The notes: generated from the letters alone by a model not told the origin. Positions 1 through 8,848 are shown, counted from the first letter of the stretch. The stretch: 57,164 nucleotides of DNA from Chloroflexales bacterium ZM16-3 (GCA_004138175.2 RYFE02000035.1:1-57164); one strand, 5' to 3'. Numbers and translations are program-made.

Positions 1-117
1 GGGAGTCGGGAGTCGGGAGTCGGGAGTCGGGAGTCAGCAAGCGAGCGTAGTGAGCCCCCAACCCCCAACCCCCAACCCCCAGCCACTGACTCCCGACTCC
101 TGAGTCCCGACTCCTGG
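1..117. repeat. GGGAGTC heptamer array with inverted arm
   Basis: Five perfect tandem GGGAGTC units (1-35) are followed by a spacer holding four AACCCCC-type heptamers (about 55-80) and then degenerate inverted units (GACTCCC, GACTCCT). The two halves can pair into a long hairpin. The same family recurs at 4009, 31500, 56175 and 57151. The array probably extends left of the window. It ends about 20 bp before the -10 element of the first gene. Confidence 0.95.
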
Positions 118-170
118 GCACGTAACCCGCCGTGGTATAATCCCGGCATCACAACGCTGCGCTCAGAGGA
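115..170 (+). promoter_or_regulatory. Promoter and RBS of the methylmalonyl-CoA mutase subunit gene
   Basis: A perfect TATAAT -10 hexamer lies at 136-141. A weak TGGGCA -35-like hexamer sits at 115-120, with a short 15-nt spacer. An AGAGGAG ribosome binding site ends about 10 nt before the ATG at 180. The -10 is convincing; the -35 is not. The promoter follows directly on the repeat array. Confidence 0.6.
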
Positions 171-179
171 GAACCTGCA

Positions 180-587
180 ATGGAGCGAACCATCCGCGTC
201 CTGGTGGCCAAGCCCGGCCTGGACGGACACGACCGTGGTGCCAAGGTGATCGCCCGCGCCCTGCGCGACGCTGGCATGGAGGTAATCTACACCGGCCTCC
301 AGCAGACCCCACAGATGATCGTCGAGGCGGCCCTCCAGGAGGATGTCGACGTGATCGGCCTGTCGATCCTCTCCGGTGCCCATATGACCCTGCTGCCCAA
401 GCTCGCCCGGCTCCTGCGCGACCAGCAGATGGACGATGTGCTGGTGATCGCCGGCGGGATCATCTCCGACGAAGATGCCGCCACCCTGAAGAGCGAGCAC
501 GGGATCGGCGCAGTGTTCGGCCCCGGCTCGAACACGCACGATATTGTCGCCTACATCCGCGCCAACGCCGGCGTCGCCCGCGACTGA
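180..587 (+). CDS. Methylmalonyl-CoA mutase, B12-binding subunit
   Basis: The 135-residue protein is a stand-alone cobalamin-binding domain, the C-terminal part of methylmalonyl-CoA mutase, which interconverts methylmalonyl-CoA and succinyl-CoA. It shows the DGHDRG signature (residues 15-20) whose His is the lower axial cobalt ligand, then a Ser/Leu-rich SILSGAH stretch and a GGII segment that cradle the nucleotide tail. In single-chain mutases this domain is fused to the catalytic barrel. Here it is separate, as in archaeal and Chloroflexus-type split enzymes, so a large subunit must be encoded elsewhere. The following meaB gene starts 1 nt after this stop, so the two are co-transcribed. In Chloroflexia this enzyme serves propionate use and, in phototrophs, the 3-hydroxypropionate cycle; which applies here cannot be seen. 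Confidence 0.93.
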   Translation: MERTIRVLVAKPGLDGHDRGAKVIARALRDAGMEVIYTGLQQTPQMIVEAALQEDVDVIGLSILSGAHMTLLPKLARLLRDQQMDDVLVIAGGIISDEDAATLKSEHGIGAVFGPGSNTHDIVAYIRANAGVARD

Positions 588-588
588 T

Positions 589-1518
589 ATGCGCATACCT
601 GATCTTCTCCCCCGCCTGCTCGCAGGCGACCGACGCGCACTAGCGCGGGCGATCTCGCTGGCGGAGCAGGGCGGCCCGCCCGCCCGCGAGCTGCTCGCCG
701 CCGTCTACCCCCACGCCGGGCGCGCTCACATTGTCGGCATCACGGGGCCGCCCGGCGCTGGCAAGAGCACCCTGGTGAACGCCCTGGCCCTGGAGCTGCG
801 CAGCCTCGGCCGCACTGTTGGGATTGTCGCGGTGGACCCCACCTCGCCCTTCAGCGGCGGGGCTGTGCTGGGCGACCGCATCCGCATGCAGGCCCTCTGC
901 GGGGATCCTGGCGTCTTCATCCGCAGCATGGCCAGCCGGGGCAGGCTGGGCGGCCTCTCGCGGGCCACCGCCGACGCCGTCGCCCTGATCGACGCCGCTG
1001 GCTTCGATATCGCCCTGATCGAGACGGTCGGCGCAGGGCAGGGCGAGGTGGACATCGCCCGCGCCGCACAGACCACAATTGTGGTCGAGGTGCCCGGCAT
1101 GGGCGACGATGTCCAGAGCATTAAGGCCGGAGTGCTGGAGATTGCCGACCTGTTCGTGGTGAACAAGGCCGACCGCGACGGCGCCGACAAGACGGTGCGC
1201 CAGCTGCGATCCATGCTGCACCTGGGAGGCCCGCCCGCCGATGGATGGGAGCCTCCGGTGCTGCCCGCCGTCGCCTCCGCAGGCCAGGGCATCGCCGAGA
1301 TCATCGCGGAGGCCGACCGACACGCAACGCACCTGCGCGCCGGGGACGGGGCCGATGCCCACGCCCGCGCCGCCGCCGAGGGCGATCTGCGCGCCGCCGT
1401 GCAGGAGCTGGCCATTGAGCGGCTGCGCGGCCCGGCATGGGACGCCCTCGTGGCGAAGATCGTCGCCCGTCGGGGCGATCCCTACACCGCCGCCGAGGAG
1501 CTTTTAGGAGCGTTATAG
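589..1518 (+). CDS. meaB: MeaB/ArgK-type G3E GTPase, mutase chaperone
   Basis: The 309-residue P-loop GTPase is the family that loads and protects adenosylcobalamin in methylmalonyl-CoA mutase. The Walker A motif GPPGAGKST lies near residue 50. The switch region AVDPTSPFSGGAVLGDR and the FVVNKADRDGADK base-recognition segment (NKAD) follow in the family order. The length matches MeaB (about 310-330). The frame is also open to an ATG at 544, inside the upstream gene, but the ATG at 589 right after the upstream TGA gives a normal N terminus and the usual coupled arrangement. Older annotations call this family the LAO/AO transport ATPase, which is misleading. The B12-subunit neighbour supports the mutase role. 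Confidence 0.95.
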   Translation: MRIPDLLPRLLAGDRRALARAISLAEQGGPPARELLAAVYPHAGRAHIVGITGPPGAGKSTLVNALALELRSLGRTVGIVAVDPTSPFSGGAVLGDRIRMQALCGDPGVFIRSMASRGRLGGLSRATADAVALIDAAGFDIALIETVGAGQGEVDIARAAQTTIVVEVPGMGDDVQSIKAGVLEIADLFVVNKADRDGADKTVRQLRSMLHLGGPPADGWEPPVLPAVASAGQGIAEIIAEADRHATHLRAGDGADAHARAAAEGDLRAAVQELAIERLRGPAWDALVAKIVARRGDPYTAAEELLGAL

Positions 1519-1621
1519 CGTGGGCGTTGCCCGCTCTATAACTCTCCCCTTGCGCAGCGGCCGGTGAGCGCGTTACACTCTCTATGAGATGCCAGTTACG
1601 CGCAGAATCGGATCAGGGAAT

Positions 1622-3091
1622 ATGTCATTTCGCGCCCGCCTCACCCTCGCCTACACCGGGTTCTTCACCCTGGCACTGTTCCTGCTGGGCTGCGGGATCT
1701 ACTTCTCGGTGCGCCAGTCGCTCTATGGCGGGGTCGAGCGCGACCTGTGGGCGGCCACGCAGCAGGTGCGGGCGATCTTCAACGCCGGTGGCCTGGAGCC
1801 TATCCGCACGCCCAGCGGCGAGATATCGCTCTTCCTCAAGGGCGAGTTCATCCAAATCTTCAACAACCCCAACCTTGGTGCCCAGGTCTTTGGCCCCACC
1901 GGCGACCTGCTCGACAGCACGCCCAACCTCGGCGGGCACGGCCTGACCCTGCCCGAGGGCTCGCTCGCCCTTGGTGCCGACGATATCAACAGCGGGCTCA
2001 CCTCGCTGCGCGAGATCAACGACGTGCGCATCCAATCGCTCGTCACGCCGCTGGTGTTGAAGAGCGGCAAGGTCGTCGGCATCCTCCAGATCTCGCGCCC
2101 GCTCAAGGATGTCGACCTGACCCTCGGCATGCTCACGGTGATCCTGCTCGGCGGCGGCGCGATCGCCCTGATGATGACGGCGGGAGGGGCGGCCCTGCTC
2201 TCGCGCCGCGCGCTGCTGCCGATCGACCTGGTAACGCAGACGGCCCAGGGGATCGTCCGCGCCGAGGACCTGGGCCAGCGCGTGCCGGTGCCGCCCCAGC
2301 AGGACGAACTGCACCGCCTGACCGTCACGATCAACGAGTTGCTCGGTCGCCTGGAGGGGCTCTTCAACACCCAGCAGCGCTTCGTGGCCGATGTCAGCCA
2401 CGAGCTGCGCACGCCCCTCGCCGCCATGCAGGGCAACCTGGAGATCCTCGCGCGCGGGGCGTGTGCGAACCCCGAGATCCTCGAAGAGACGATCGGCGAC
2501 ATGCGACGCGAGACGGCCCGGCTCATCCGCATGGTCAACGACCTGCTGGTGATCGCCCAGAGCGACACCCGCCGCCAGATTCGCAGCGAGCCCGTGGAGC
2601 TCGACACCCTCATGCTTGAGGTCTACCGCGAACTGCGCGCCCTGGCCGGGGCAGTCACCCTGCGCATTGGGGCCGAAGATCAGGTGCTGGTCGCTGGCGA
2701 CCGCGACCGGCTCAAGCAGGCGCTGCTAAACCTGGGGGTGAACGCCATCCAGCACACGGCTGCCGGCGGCTATGTGACATTGGGCCTGGAGCAGCGCAAT
2801 GGCTTCGCCTGCCTGACGGTGGCCGACACCGGCGAGGGCATCTCCGAGGAGGACCTGCCCCACATCTTCGACCGCTTCTTCCGTGCCGACCGCTCCCGCT
2901 CACGGCATAACGGCGGGGCCGGCCTGGGTCTCTCGATTGTTCGCTGGGTCGCCGAGGCCCACAGGGGCACCGTGACCGTTGCAAGTATCCCTGGGCGGGG
3001 CAGCACCTTCGCGATCTGGCTGCCGCTCCCGGATGAGGTTAAGGAGATGCCGCTGGACAATGCTCCAGCGGAATTGCTTGAACCTGCCTAA
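1622..3091 (+). CDS. Membrane sensor histidine kinase
   Basis: The 489-residue protein has an N-terminal membrane helix, an extracytoplasmic region of about 130 residues, a second helix around residues 170-195 and a HAMP linker. A HisKA phosphoacceptor box follows (DVSHELRTPLAA, near residue 260), then an HATPase_c domain with N box NAIQHT, G1 box DTGEGI and GAGLGLSI. It is an EnvZ/BaeS-type kinase that autophosphorylates and passes phosphate to a response regulator. No regulator gene is next to it, so the partner is unknown. An ATG at 1589 is also in frame. The start at 1622 is preferred because the hydrophobic segment then sits at the usual distance from the N terminus and an AGGGA-like site precedes it. 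Confidence 0.9.
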   Translation: MSFRARLTLAYTGFFTLALFLLGCGIYFSVRQSLYGGVERDLWAATQQVRAIFNAGGLEPIRTPSGEISLFLKGEFIQIFNNPNLGAQVFGPTGDLLDSTPNLGGHGLTLPEGSLALGADDINSGLTSLREINDVRIQSLVTPLVLKSGKVVGILQISRPLKDVDLTLGMLTVILLGGGAIALMMTAGGAALLSRRALLPIDLVTQTAQGIVRAEDLGQRVPVPPQQDELHRLTVTINELLGRLEGLFNTQQRFVADVSHELRTPLAAMQGNLEILARGACANPEILEETIGDMRRETARLIRMVNDLLVIAQSDTRRQIRSEPVELDTLMLEVYRELRALAGAVTLRIGAEDQVLVAGDRDRLKQALLNLGVNAIQHTAAGGYVTLGLEQRNGFACLTVADTGEGISEEDLPHIFDRFFRADRSRSRHNGGAGLGLSIVRWVAEAHRGTVTVASIPGRGSTFAIWLPLPDEVKEMPLDNAPAELLEPA

Positions 3092-3120
3092 CAGGTCGCG
3101 ATTTTTGCTGAGGTGTACTA

Positions 3121-3636
3121 ATGGAACATGATCACACGATGGAACGGAATCGCCTGACGGAACAGAACCCCTCGGATCGCTGGCGTCGTATTGGCAGGGG
3201 ATCGGTGCTGGCGCTGCGCTACGGCTTCGGGGCCTTCTTCCTCTACGGCGCGTACCATAAGACAGTCTGCGGCTGGATGACGAGCCCGGTGATGCGCGAG
3301 CACTTCGCGAAGCGTCTGAGCGAGATCGACCCCGAGAGCTTCTCGGCGGCCTACCTGCGCCACTTTGCCATCCCTTGGTATCGCCCGGTCTCGCTGGTGC
3401 TCACCATCGGGCAGATGTTTGTGGCGACCGGGATGCTGCTCGGCGTAGCGGTGCGCCCGACGGCGACGCTCTCGCTCTTTCTGCTGATGAATATCAGCGC
3501 GGGAGCCTTCTTCAACCCGAGTATGCCGCCGTTTCTGGTGGCTGCGGTGCTGTTTATGTCAACCCCCTCCGGGCAGTGGTTCGGCCTCGACAAGCACCTC
3601 CACGCGAAGTACCCCGAATCGCCGCTGTTTAAGTGA
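3121..3636 (+). CDS. DoxX-like membrane protein
   Basis: A 171-residue integral membrane protein with about four hydrophobic segments (roughly residues 33-50, 85-105, 110-130 and 135-150). The pattern, including the GAYHKT turn after the first helix and the GxxxxAVRPTA segment, fits the DoxX/DoxD family. Members are linked to thiosulfate:quinone oxidoreductase small subunits or to uncharacterised redox-related membrane proteins, so no specific reaction can be assigned. A GAGGTG ribosome binding site precedes the ATG. It follows the kinase gene by 29 nt and may be co-transcribed. A hairpin at 3651-3689 lies just after the stop. Confidence 0.7.
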   Translation: MEHDHTMERNRLTEQNPSDRWRRIGRGSVLALRYGFGAFFLYGAYHKTVCGWMTSPVMREHFAKRLSEIDPESFSAAYLRHFAIPWYRPVSLVLTIGQMFVATGMLLGVAVRPTATLSLFLLMNISAGAFFNPSMPPFLVAAVLFMSTPSGQWFGLDKHLHAKYPESPLFK

Positions 3637-3650
3637 CCCCAATGTATATG

Positions 3651-3689
3651 AGCCTTGGTGCTGGCGGCAAAGCCACCAGCACCAAGGCT
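3651..3689. repeat. Constant-loop hairpin (loop GCAAAGC)
   Basis: Arms of 16 bp (15 pairs, one C/A mismatch) flank the loop GCAAAGC at 3667-3673. It lies 14 nt after the DoxX-like gene stop and before the convergent oleC gene, so it may act as a terminator, although no T tract follows. The same loop with entirely different arms recurs at 16596 and 28150. Confidence 0.85.
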
Positions 3690-3786
3690 GTTACGTCCTG
3701 GGGCTACTGCGCCGAGGCTCTCTGGGGGCCAGTTGAGCATCTGGCCGTAGCAGAACTACGCCATCTCCGAGCAGTATGCCCGCCGC

Positions 3787-5577
3787 CTACTGCCTGTCGC
3801 CTGAAGACTCCGCCCACACAGCCAGCTGCTCGCGGAAGATCTTCGCGTTGTGGCGGATGTCCACCGGGAAGGCGGGGTGGATCATGAAGCGGTCGATCCC
3901 CGCCGTCATCGGGTGGGCCGCCCCCAGCGCGCGCAGCTCAGCGAAGAGCCGCTCGCGCGCGGCTGTGTTCTTCGGGGCCATGTCTTTGCGCAGCTCGACG
4001 ATCACCACGGGAGTCGGGAGTCGGGAGTCGGGAGTCGGGAGTCGGGAGTCGGGAGTCGCGAGTCGGGAGTCGGGAGTCGGGAGTCGGGAGTCGGGGGGCC
4101 GACTCCCGACTCCTGACCCCCGACTCCTGACTCCTACAAGAGCCGACCGAAACACCGCCGGGTGCTGGTTAAACACCAGCTCCACCGGCTCGGTGTACAG
4201 CGGGCCAGCGGCCGTCTCCACGCGGTGCGACTTACGGCCGTAGAACCAGAGACGGCCCTGATCATCGAGGTAGCCCAGGTCGCCCATGCGGTGCCAGAGC
4301 GTCTCGCCATCGCGGATCTTGGCCAGTGCTGTGGACTGCGGGCGGTTCACGTATGCCTTCGTCACCGACGGCCCCTTCACGCAGATCTCGCCGACATGGC
4401 CGGGTGGCAGGGCCAGCGAGTCGTCCCATGTGGGAATGGGCTCGTCGGAGATGCGTATGATCTTCAGGGTGGCCTCGGGGACGGTGCGGCCGACGCATGT
4501 TCCGGCGGTCGGGTCATTCCGCTCGGCGAGGGCAGCCAGCACCTCGCGGCCGCTGGCCGAGGCGATTGGCAGCGCTTCGGTGGCCCCATAGGGCGTGTGG
4601 GTGTCGGCCGATGGCGAGAGGATGCGCCGAAAGCGCTCGTGCAGGTGCGGCGGCACTGGCGCGCCAGCCATCAACACGCGCCGGAGCGTGGGCACGGTTA
4701 TGCCCTGCGCCACGCAGTAGGCCGTCACCTTCTCCCAGATCGCAGGCGAGCCGAAGGTCGAGGTGACCTGCTGGTCGCGCATGAACTCGATGACGGCGGC
4801 GGGGTCGCATGAGGCTGGACGAACCGGGTCAATCGGCGGGATGGCCGAGGTGGCGCCGAGGGCCACGTTGAAGAGGGCGAAGAGCGGGAAGGCCGGCATC
4901 TCCACCTCGCCGGGCTCGATGGCGTAGAGCTGGCGCAGCAGGCGGATCTGGGCCTCGAACATGCCGTACTCGTAGAGCACGCCCTTGGGCACGCCGGTGC
5001 TGCCGGTGGTGAAGAGGATGGCGGCCAGCTCATCGGCGGCAACCCGCTCGATCAGGAAGGGCGCGCGGATGGGCGCGCTCAGCGCGGCGAGGTTCACATC
5101 GCCGAGCGGGATGTAGCGCGAGCCGACCATGACGCTGCGGCGGACGCTGCGGAAGGCGTGCGGGAAGGTCAGGCGGGCCAGGTGGCCGCGCGGAACGCCG
5201 ACCATCGCCTCGGGCTGGCACTCCTCGATGCACTGGGCCAGGTTGCGCCGACCCATGGCCGGGTCGATCATGATCGGCACGGCGCCGACCTTGAAGAGGG
5301 CGAAGGTCAGGCTGATCAGCGGCAGGCCGGCGGGAACCAGGAGCAGCACGCGCACGCCCCGGCGGATGCCGACACCGGCGAGGCCCCAGGCGTAGCGGTC
5401 GCTCACCTGATTGAGCTCGGCAAAGCTGAGGCTCCGATAGATCACCTTACCGGCGCGGTTGCGCCCGCCGCCGACCACGACGGCCACCTGGTCGGGCCGC
5501 TCGGCGGCCATCTGTGGCAGGTAGCGGGCGATGTTGGAGCTAGCGACGGTCGGCGGTGCCGATTCAGTGGTGATCAT
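3787..5577 (-). CDS. oleC: OleC-type AMP-dependent synthetase (beta-lactone synthetase)
   Basis: A 596-residue ANL-superfamily enzyme with the P-loop TTGSTGVPKG, the YGATEA motif, the GDLGYLDDQGRLWFYGRK hinge region and a C-terminal lysine in NAKIFR. GRKSHRV in place of the usual GRxKD is typical of OleC, which uses ATP to close beta-hydroxy acids to beta-lactones in long-chain olefin biosynthesis. The neighbouring oleB supports this. The start at 5577 is chosen because GGAG lies 8 nt upstream; ATGs at 5583 and 5631 are in frame. A GGGAGTC array (4009-4136) encodes roughly residues 481-523 in frame, as DSRLPTP-type repeats in a C-terminal-domain loop between ALVGV and VVIVELRKD. That insert is not part of the family. 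No oleA or oleD is visible here. Confidence 0.87.
   Translation of the reverse strand: MITTESAPPTVASSNIARYLPQMAAERPDQVAVVVGGGRNRAGKVIYRSLSFAELNQVSDRYAWGLAGVGIRRGVRVLLLVPAGLPLISLTFALFKVGAVPIMIDPAMGRRNLAQCIEECQPEAMVGVPRGHLARLTFPHAFRSVRRSVMVGSRYIPLGDVNLAALSAPIRAPFLIERVAADELAAILFTTGSTGVPKGVLYEYGMFEAQIRLLRQLYAIEPGEVEMPAFPLFALFNVALGATSAIPPIDPVRPASCDPAAVIEFMRDQQVTSTFGSPAIWEKVTAYCVAQGITVPTLRRVLMAGAPVPPHLHERFRRILSPSADTHTPYGATEALPIASASGREVLAALAERNDPTAGTCVGRTVPEATLKIIRISDEPIPTWDDSLALPPGHVGEICVKGPSVTKAYVNRPQSTALAKIRDGETLWHRMGDLGYLDDQGRLWFYGRKSHRVETAAGPLYTEPVELVFNQHPAVFRSALVGVRSRGSGVGSRPPDSRLPTPDSRLATPDSRLPTPDSRLPTPVVIVELRKDMAPKNTAARERLFAELRALGAAHPMTAGIDRFMIHPAFPVDIRHNAKIFREQLAVWAESSGDRQ
4009..4136. repeat. 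GGGAGTC array inserted in frame in oleC
   Basis: Twelve direct heptamer units, one of them GCGAGTC, are followed by GGGGGGCC and about five inverted units (GACTCCC, GACTCCT, GACCCCC). The block lies inside oleC and adds about 42 codons without breaking the frame. Family-conserved protein sequence resumes on both sides. The two halves can form a hairpin. Confidence 0.95.
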
Positions 5578-5655
5578 GGGCATATCTCCGTATAACACAC
5601 CCGCAGAGGCGAAGCAGTGTGGCTTGCGCATAGCGTAAACGACACTGCCCCGCCC

Positions 5656-6558
5656 CTACGATGACACCTCAAAAAATCGCACCACCCTGGGCACAATCTC
5701 GGCGTGGGCGTCCTCAAGCACATAGTGGCCAGCGTAATCGAAGCGGGCGGCCATGGCCTTGGGGAAGCGCTGGAGCCAGCCAGCCAGGAAGTGGTCGTTG
5801 AAGCACCAGTCCTTGCCGCCCCAGAGAATCTGCATCGGCTTGCCGCGCAGGGCGGCCAGATCGCGGTCGATCCCGTCCACCACCGCCCAGGTGGGGTGCG
5901 AGGGGTGAAGCGGGATGTCCTGCACAAAGCGCAGCTGGGCGATGCGGTTCTGCCAGCTGTTGTAGGGCAGCAGGTAGGCCATGCGCAGGTCGGCGGGCAT
6001 TGGCCGCTCGACCGCCATGAAGGTGGCCGCGCCGGCGAATGCGTTCATCCCGCGCAGGGCGATATCGCCAAGGACAGGCACGCGGCAGACGGCGATGCGC
6101 AGGGGCAGGCGCGGCGAGAGGAATGCGGCGGTGTTGAGCACCACGATCCGGCGCACCAGATCGGGGTGGCGAGTCGCCCATCCCATGCCGATCGCCCCGC
6201 CCCAGTCGTGGACGACCAGATCGACCGGGCCGAGATCGAGGTGGTCGATCAGCCTGGTCAAGTTATCGATGTGGTCGGCCAGACGGTATGGGTAGTCCTG
6301 GGGCTTATCGGAGAGGCCGCAGCCCATATGGTCGGGGACGATCACCCGATGCGAGCCGCGCAGAGCAGCGATCAGGTGGCGGTAGTAGAGCGACCATGTC
6401 GGATTGCCGTGAACCATCACCACCGGCGGGCCAACGCCCTCGTCCACATAGCTGATCGCGCCGCCGGGCACGTCTAGGCGAGCCGTGTTGAACGGATAGA
6501 GGTGGCGGATCGAGGCCAGATCCAGGTCGGCCGACGAATCTTGGGCGGTCGAGGTCAT
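5656..6558 (-). CDS. oleB: OleB-type alpha/beta hydrolase (beta-lactone decarboxylase)
   Basis: A 300-residue haloalkane-dehalogenase-like hydrolase. The oxyanion motif HGNPTW lies near residue 50. The nucleophile elbow HDWGG near residue 117 has Asp instead of Ser. The catalytic His is in AGHYVLEDA near the C terminus. Family knowledge: OleB decarboxylates the cis-beta-lactone made by OleC to give the cis-olefin. It stands upstream of oleC on the same strand with a gap of about 80 nt, so the pair is probably one operon. Without the neighbour a true haloalkane dehalogenase would be the alternative; the oleC link makes OleB more likely. Confidence 0.85.
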   Translation of the reverse strand: MTSTAQDSSADLDLASIRHLYPFNTARLDVPGGAISYVDEGVGPPVVMVHGNPTWSLYYRHLIAALRGSHRVIVPDHMGCGLSDKPQDYPYRLADHIDNLTRLIDHLDLGPVDLVVHDWGGAIGMGWATRHPDLVRRIVVLNTAAFLSPRLPLRIAVCRVPVLGDIALRGMNAFAGAATFMAVERPMPADLRMAYLLPYNSWQNRIAQLRFVQDIPLHPSHPTWAVVDGIDRDLAALRGKPMQILWGGKDWCFNDHFLAGWLQRFPKAMAARFDYAGHYVLEDAHAEIVPRVVRFFEVSS

Positions 6559-6625
6559 AAGGCTCCCTCACAGTGGCGGTTGCGCGGCCAGTATAGCACA
6601 TACCCTGGGCAGATCTCCGCCGTGC

Positions 6626-6631
6626 TACAAT
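6626..6631 (+). promoter_or_regulatory. Candidate -10 element upstream of the LLM oxidoreductase
   Basis: A TACAAT hexamer lies 41 nt before the ATG in the divergent gap between oleB and the oxidoreductase gene. No clear -35 is visible. AAGGAGAT just before the ATG at 6672 is a strong ribosome binding site. Confidence 0.4.
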
Positions 6632-6671
6632 GGGTGTGTCCCCACATGAACCAACAAAACAAGGAGATCCC

Positions 6672-7550
6672 ATGAAGATCGGACTACAGATCCCGAGCTT
6701 CACATGGCCGGGCGGCGACGCTGAGATCGGCGGGCGGCTCGCCGAGATCGGGCGCACCGCCGACGACGCTGGCTTTGATAGCATCTGGGTGATGGACCAC
6801 TTCTTCCAGATCGGGTTCGTCGGCAAGCCCGAGGAGCCGATGCTGGAGGGCTACAGCGCCCTCAGCTACCTTGCCGCTGTGACGAAGCGGGCCAGCCTGG
6901 GCACCCTCGTCTCCGGCGTGATCTACCGCCACCCCGGCATCCTCGCCAAGACGGTGACGACCCTGGATGTGCTATCGGGCGGGCGGGCCTGGCTGGGGAT
7001 CGGCGCGGCATGGAACGAGCAGGAGTCCAAGGGACTGGGCGTGGCCTTCCCGCCGCTGAAGGATCGCTTCGAGCAGCTAGAGGAGGCGCTCCAGATCGTC
7101 CACCAGATGTGGCGTGGCGACGAGAGCCCCTTCACAGGCAAGCACTACCAGCTGGAGCGCCCGCTCAACAGCCCGCAGGCCATCCGCAAGCCCCACCCGC
7201 CGATCATGATCGGCGGCACCGGCGAGCAGAAGACCCTGCGCATGGTGGCGCAGTACGCCGATGCCTGCAACCTCTTCGACCGGCTCGGCCCCGAGGCGCT
7301 GACCCATAAGCTGGATGTGCTCAAGGGCCACTGCGAGAAGCTCGGACGGCCCTTTGAGGAGATCGAGGTCACCACCCTCGGCACGGCCTTCATCCCCGGC
7401 GCGCAGACCGCCGCCGAGATCATCGCCCACTGCAAGGGGCTGGCCGACCTAGGTGTCCAGCACGCGATCTTCAATATGCCCAATGTCTCTGAGCTGAAGC
7501 CGCTTGAGATCTTCGGCCGCGAGATTATCCCCGCCGTCGCGGAGTATTGA
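6672..7550 (+). CDS. LLM-class F420-dependent oxidoreductase
   Basis: The 292-residue protein is a luciferase-like TIM barrel. It starts MKIGLQIPSFTWPGGD and contains the IWVMDHFFQI strand, the SGGRAWLGIGAAWNEQE segment and HPPIMIGGTGEQKTLR, all characteristic of actinobacterial and chloroflexal F420-dependent enzymes of the Rv1855c type. It would reduce or oxidise an unknown substrate with coenzyme F420 or possibly FMN. The ATG at 6672 is chosen because AAGGAG lies 8 nt upstream; an in-frame ATG at 6630 lacks a site. The MFS gene follows 43 nt later on the same strand. Confidence 0.85.
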   Translation: MKIGLQIPSFTWPGGDAEIGGRLAEIGRTADDAGFDSIWVMDHFFQIGFVGKPEEPMLEGYSALSYLAAVTKRASLGTLVSGVIYRHPGILAKTVTTLDVLSGGRAWLGIGAAWNEQESKGLGVAFPPLKDRFEQLEEALQIVHQMWRGDESPFTGKHYQLERPLNSPQAIRKPHPPIMIGGTGEQKTLRMVAQYADACNLFDRLGPEALTHKLDVLKGHCEKLGRPFEEIEVTTLGTAFIPGAQTAAEIIAHCKGLADLGVQHAIFNMPNVSELKPLEIFGREIIPAVAEY

Positions 7551-7593
7551 GTGTCGTCGCTGGTTCCGCGCTTGCCCTCATACAGGAATCCCT

Positions 7594-8793
7594 ATGGCCC
7601 TTCTCCCCGCCGATCGCAGGCGTGATCGCCGCCTGCTGATCGGCCTTATGTTTATCGGCTTCATCAGCCTCGGCCTGCCCGACGGCCTGCTCGGCGTGGC
7701 ATGGCCCTCGATCGCACGGGCGCGCGGGGTCGGCCTGGAGAGCCTGGGCACGCTGCTGATCGCCTTCTCGGTTGGCTATCTCACGGTGAGCGTACTCAGC
7801 GGGCGCATCCTGGCCGCCCTCGGCGTGGGCCGACTGCTGGCGATCTGCGGCAGCATCACCGGCCTGAGCCTAATCGGCATCGCCCTGGTACCCTTCTGGG
7901 GGCTGCTGCTGATCGTCGCCGTGGCGCTCGGCGCGGGCGGCGGGGCGATCGACGCCGGGCTGAATGCCTACGCCGCCGCCCACACCAGCCCGCGTGTGAT
8001 CAACTGGCTCCACGCCTGCTACGGCATCGGGGCCACCCTCGGCCCGGCGATCATGACGGCGGTGATCAGCGGGGGGCTGTCCTGGCAGATGGGCTACCTC
8101 ATCGTCGGCATCGCCCAGCTGAGCCTGGCCGCCGTCTTCGCGCTCACCAGAAAGCGCTGGGATGACGGCAGCATCGCGGCGGCCCCGGCCCCCGGCGAGG
8201 CCCGCCGCCACACCAGCCTGCGCGCCACCTTCAGCCTGCCCGCCGTCTGGCTAAGCATTCTGGTCTTCGCGCTCTACACCGGGCTAGAGGTGAGCGCCGG
8301 CCAGTGGAGCTTCAGCCTATTCACCCTCGGGCGCGGCGTGCCCGCCGCCCTGGCCGGGCAGTGGGTCAGCATCTACTGGGGCAGCCTGACCGCAGGGCGC
8401 GTCCTGATGGGATTCATCGCCGGACGGGTGGCCCCGCGCGCCATGCTCTGGGCAGGCGCCGCCGGGGCGCTTGTCGGCGCCCTGCTGATCTCGCTTGGCG
8501 CGGGCTACCTCGCCGACGTGGCAGGGCTGCTGCTGATGGGCTTCGCGTTGGCCCCGATCTTCCCGCTGCTGATCGCCACCACCGCCGAGCGGGTCGGCCG
8601 CGAGCACGCCGACAATACGATCGGCATGGAGGTGGCGGCGGCCACCGTCGGCGGCGCGCTGGTGCCCTGGCTGATCGGCAAGGCGGTCGGCGTCGCCGAT
8701 GTGGGCGTGGTCGGGCTCGGCATCGTCGTCGCCGCGATCCTCTACATGGCCTGCTACGCCGCGCTCAGCCTGCTGCGGCCACTCGCCTCGTAG
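7594..8793 (+). CDS. Major facilitator superfamily transporter
   Basis: A 399-residue polytopic protein with about twelve hydrophobic segments. The loop between helices 2 and 3 reads LSGRILAALGVGRL, a loose form of the MFS motif, and a GAGGGAIDAGLNAYAA segment resembles the fucose-permease/FucP-like branch. A central cytoplasmic loop around residues 185-205 divides two six-helix halves. The substrate cannot be told from sequence. An AGGAA ribosome binding site precedes the ATG at 7594; the frame extends upstream into the LLM gene but lacks a likely start. It probably shares a transcript with the LLM oxidoreductase. Confidence 0.85.
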   Translation: MALLPADRRRDRRLLIGLMFIGFISLGLPDGLLGVAWPSIARARGVGLESLGTLLIAFSVGYLTVSVLSGRILAALGVGRLLAICGSITGLSLIGIALVPFWGLLLIVAVALGAGGGAIDAGLNAYAAAHTSPRVINWLHACYGIGATLGPAIMTAVISGGLSWQMGYLIVGIAQLSLAAVFALTRKRWDDGSIAAAPAPGEARRHTSLRATFSLPAVWLSILVFALYTGLEVSAGQWSFSLFTLGRGVPAALAGQWVSIYWGSLTAGRVLMGFIAGRVAPRAMLWAGAAGALVGALLISLGAGYLADVAGLLLMGFALAPIFPLLIATTAERVGREHADNTIGMEVAAATVGGALVPWLIGKAVGVADVGVVGLGIVVAAILYMACYAALSLLRPLAS

Positions 8794-8800
8794 CCCGCAG

Positions 8801-8837
8801 GGAGGGCCAGGGAGGGCGTTGTCCTCCCTGGCCCTCC
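8801..8837. terminator. Hairpin between convergent genes
   Basis: Perfect 15-bp arms (GGAGGGCCAGGGAGG and complement) around the 7-nt loop GCGTTGT, 7 nt after the MFS stop and 12 nt before the end of the convergent secreted-protein gene. It can serve both strands. CATATTTCTTT follows on the plus side. The 7-nt loop length matches the constant-loop hairpins elsewhere in the window. Confidence 0.7.
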
Positions 8838-8848
8838 TCCATATTTCT

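Noticed and set aside
1-117. CRISPR array
   Set aside because: The units are 7 bp with no spacers, and no cas genes are nearby; the same holds for the other arrays.
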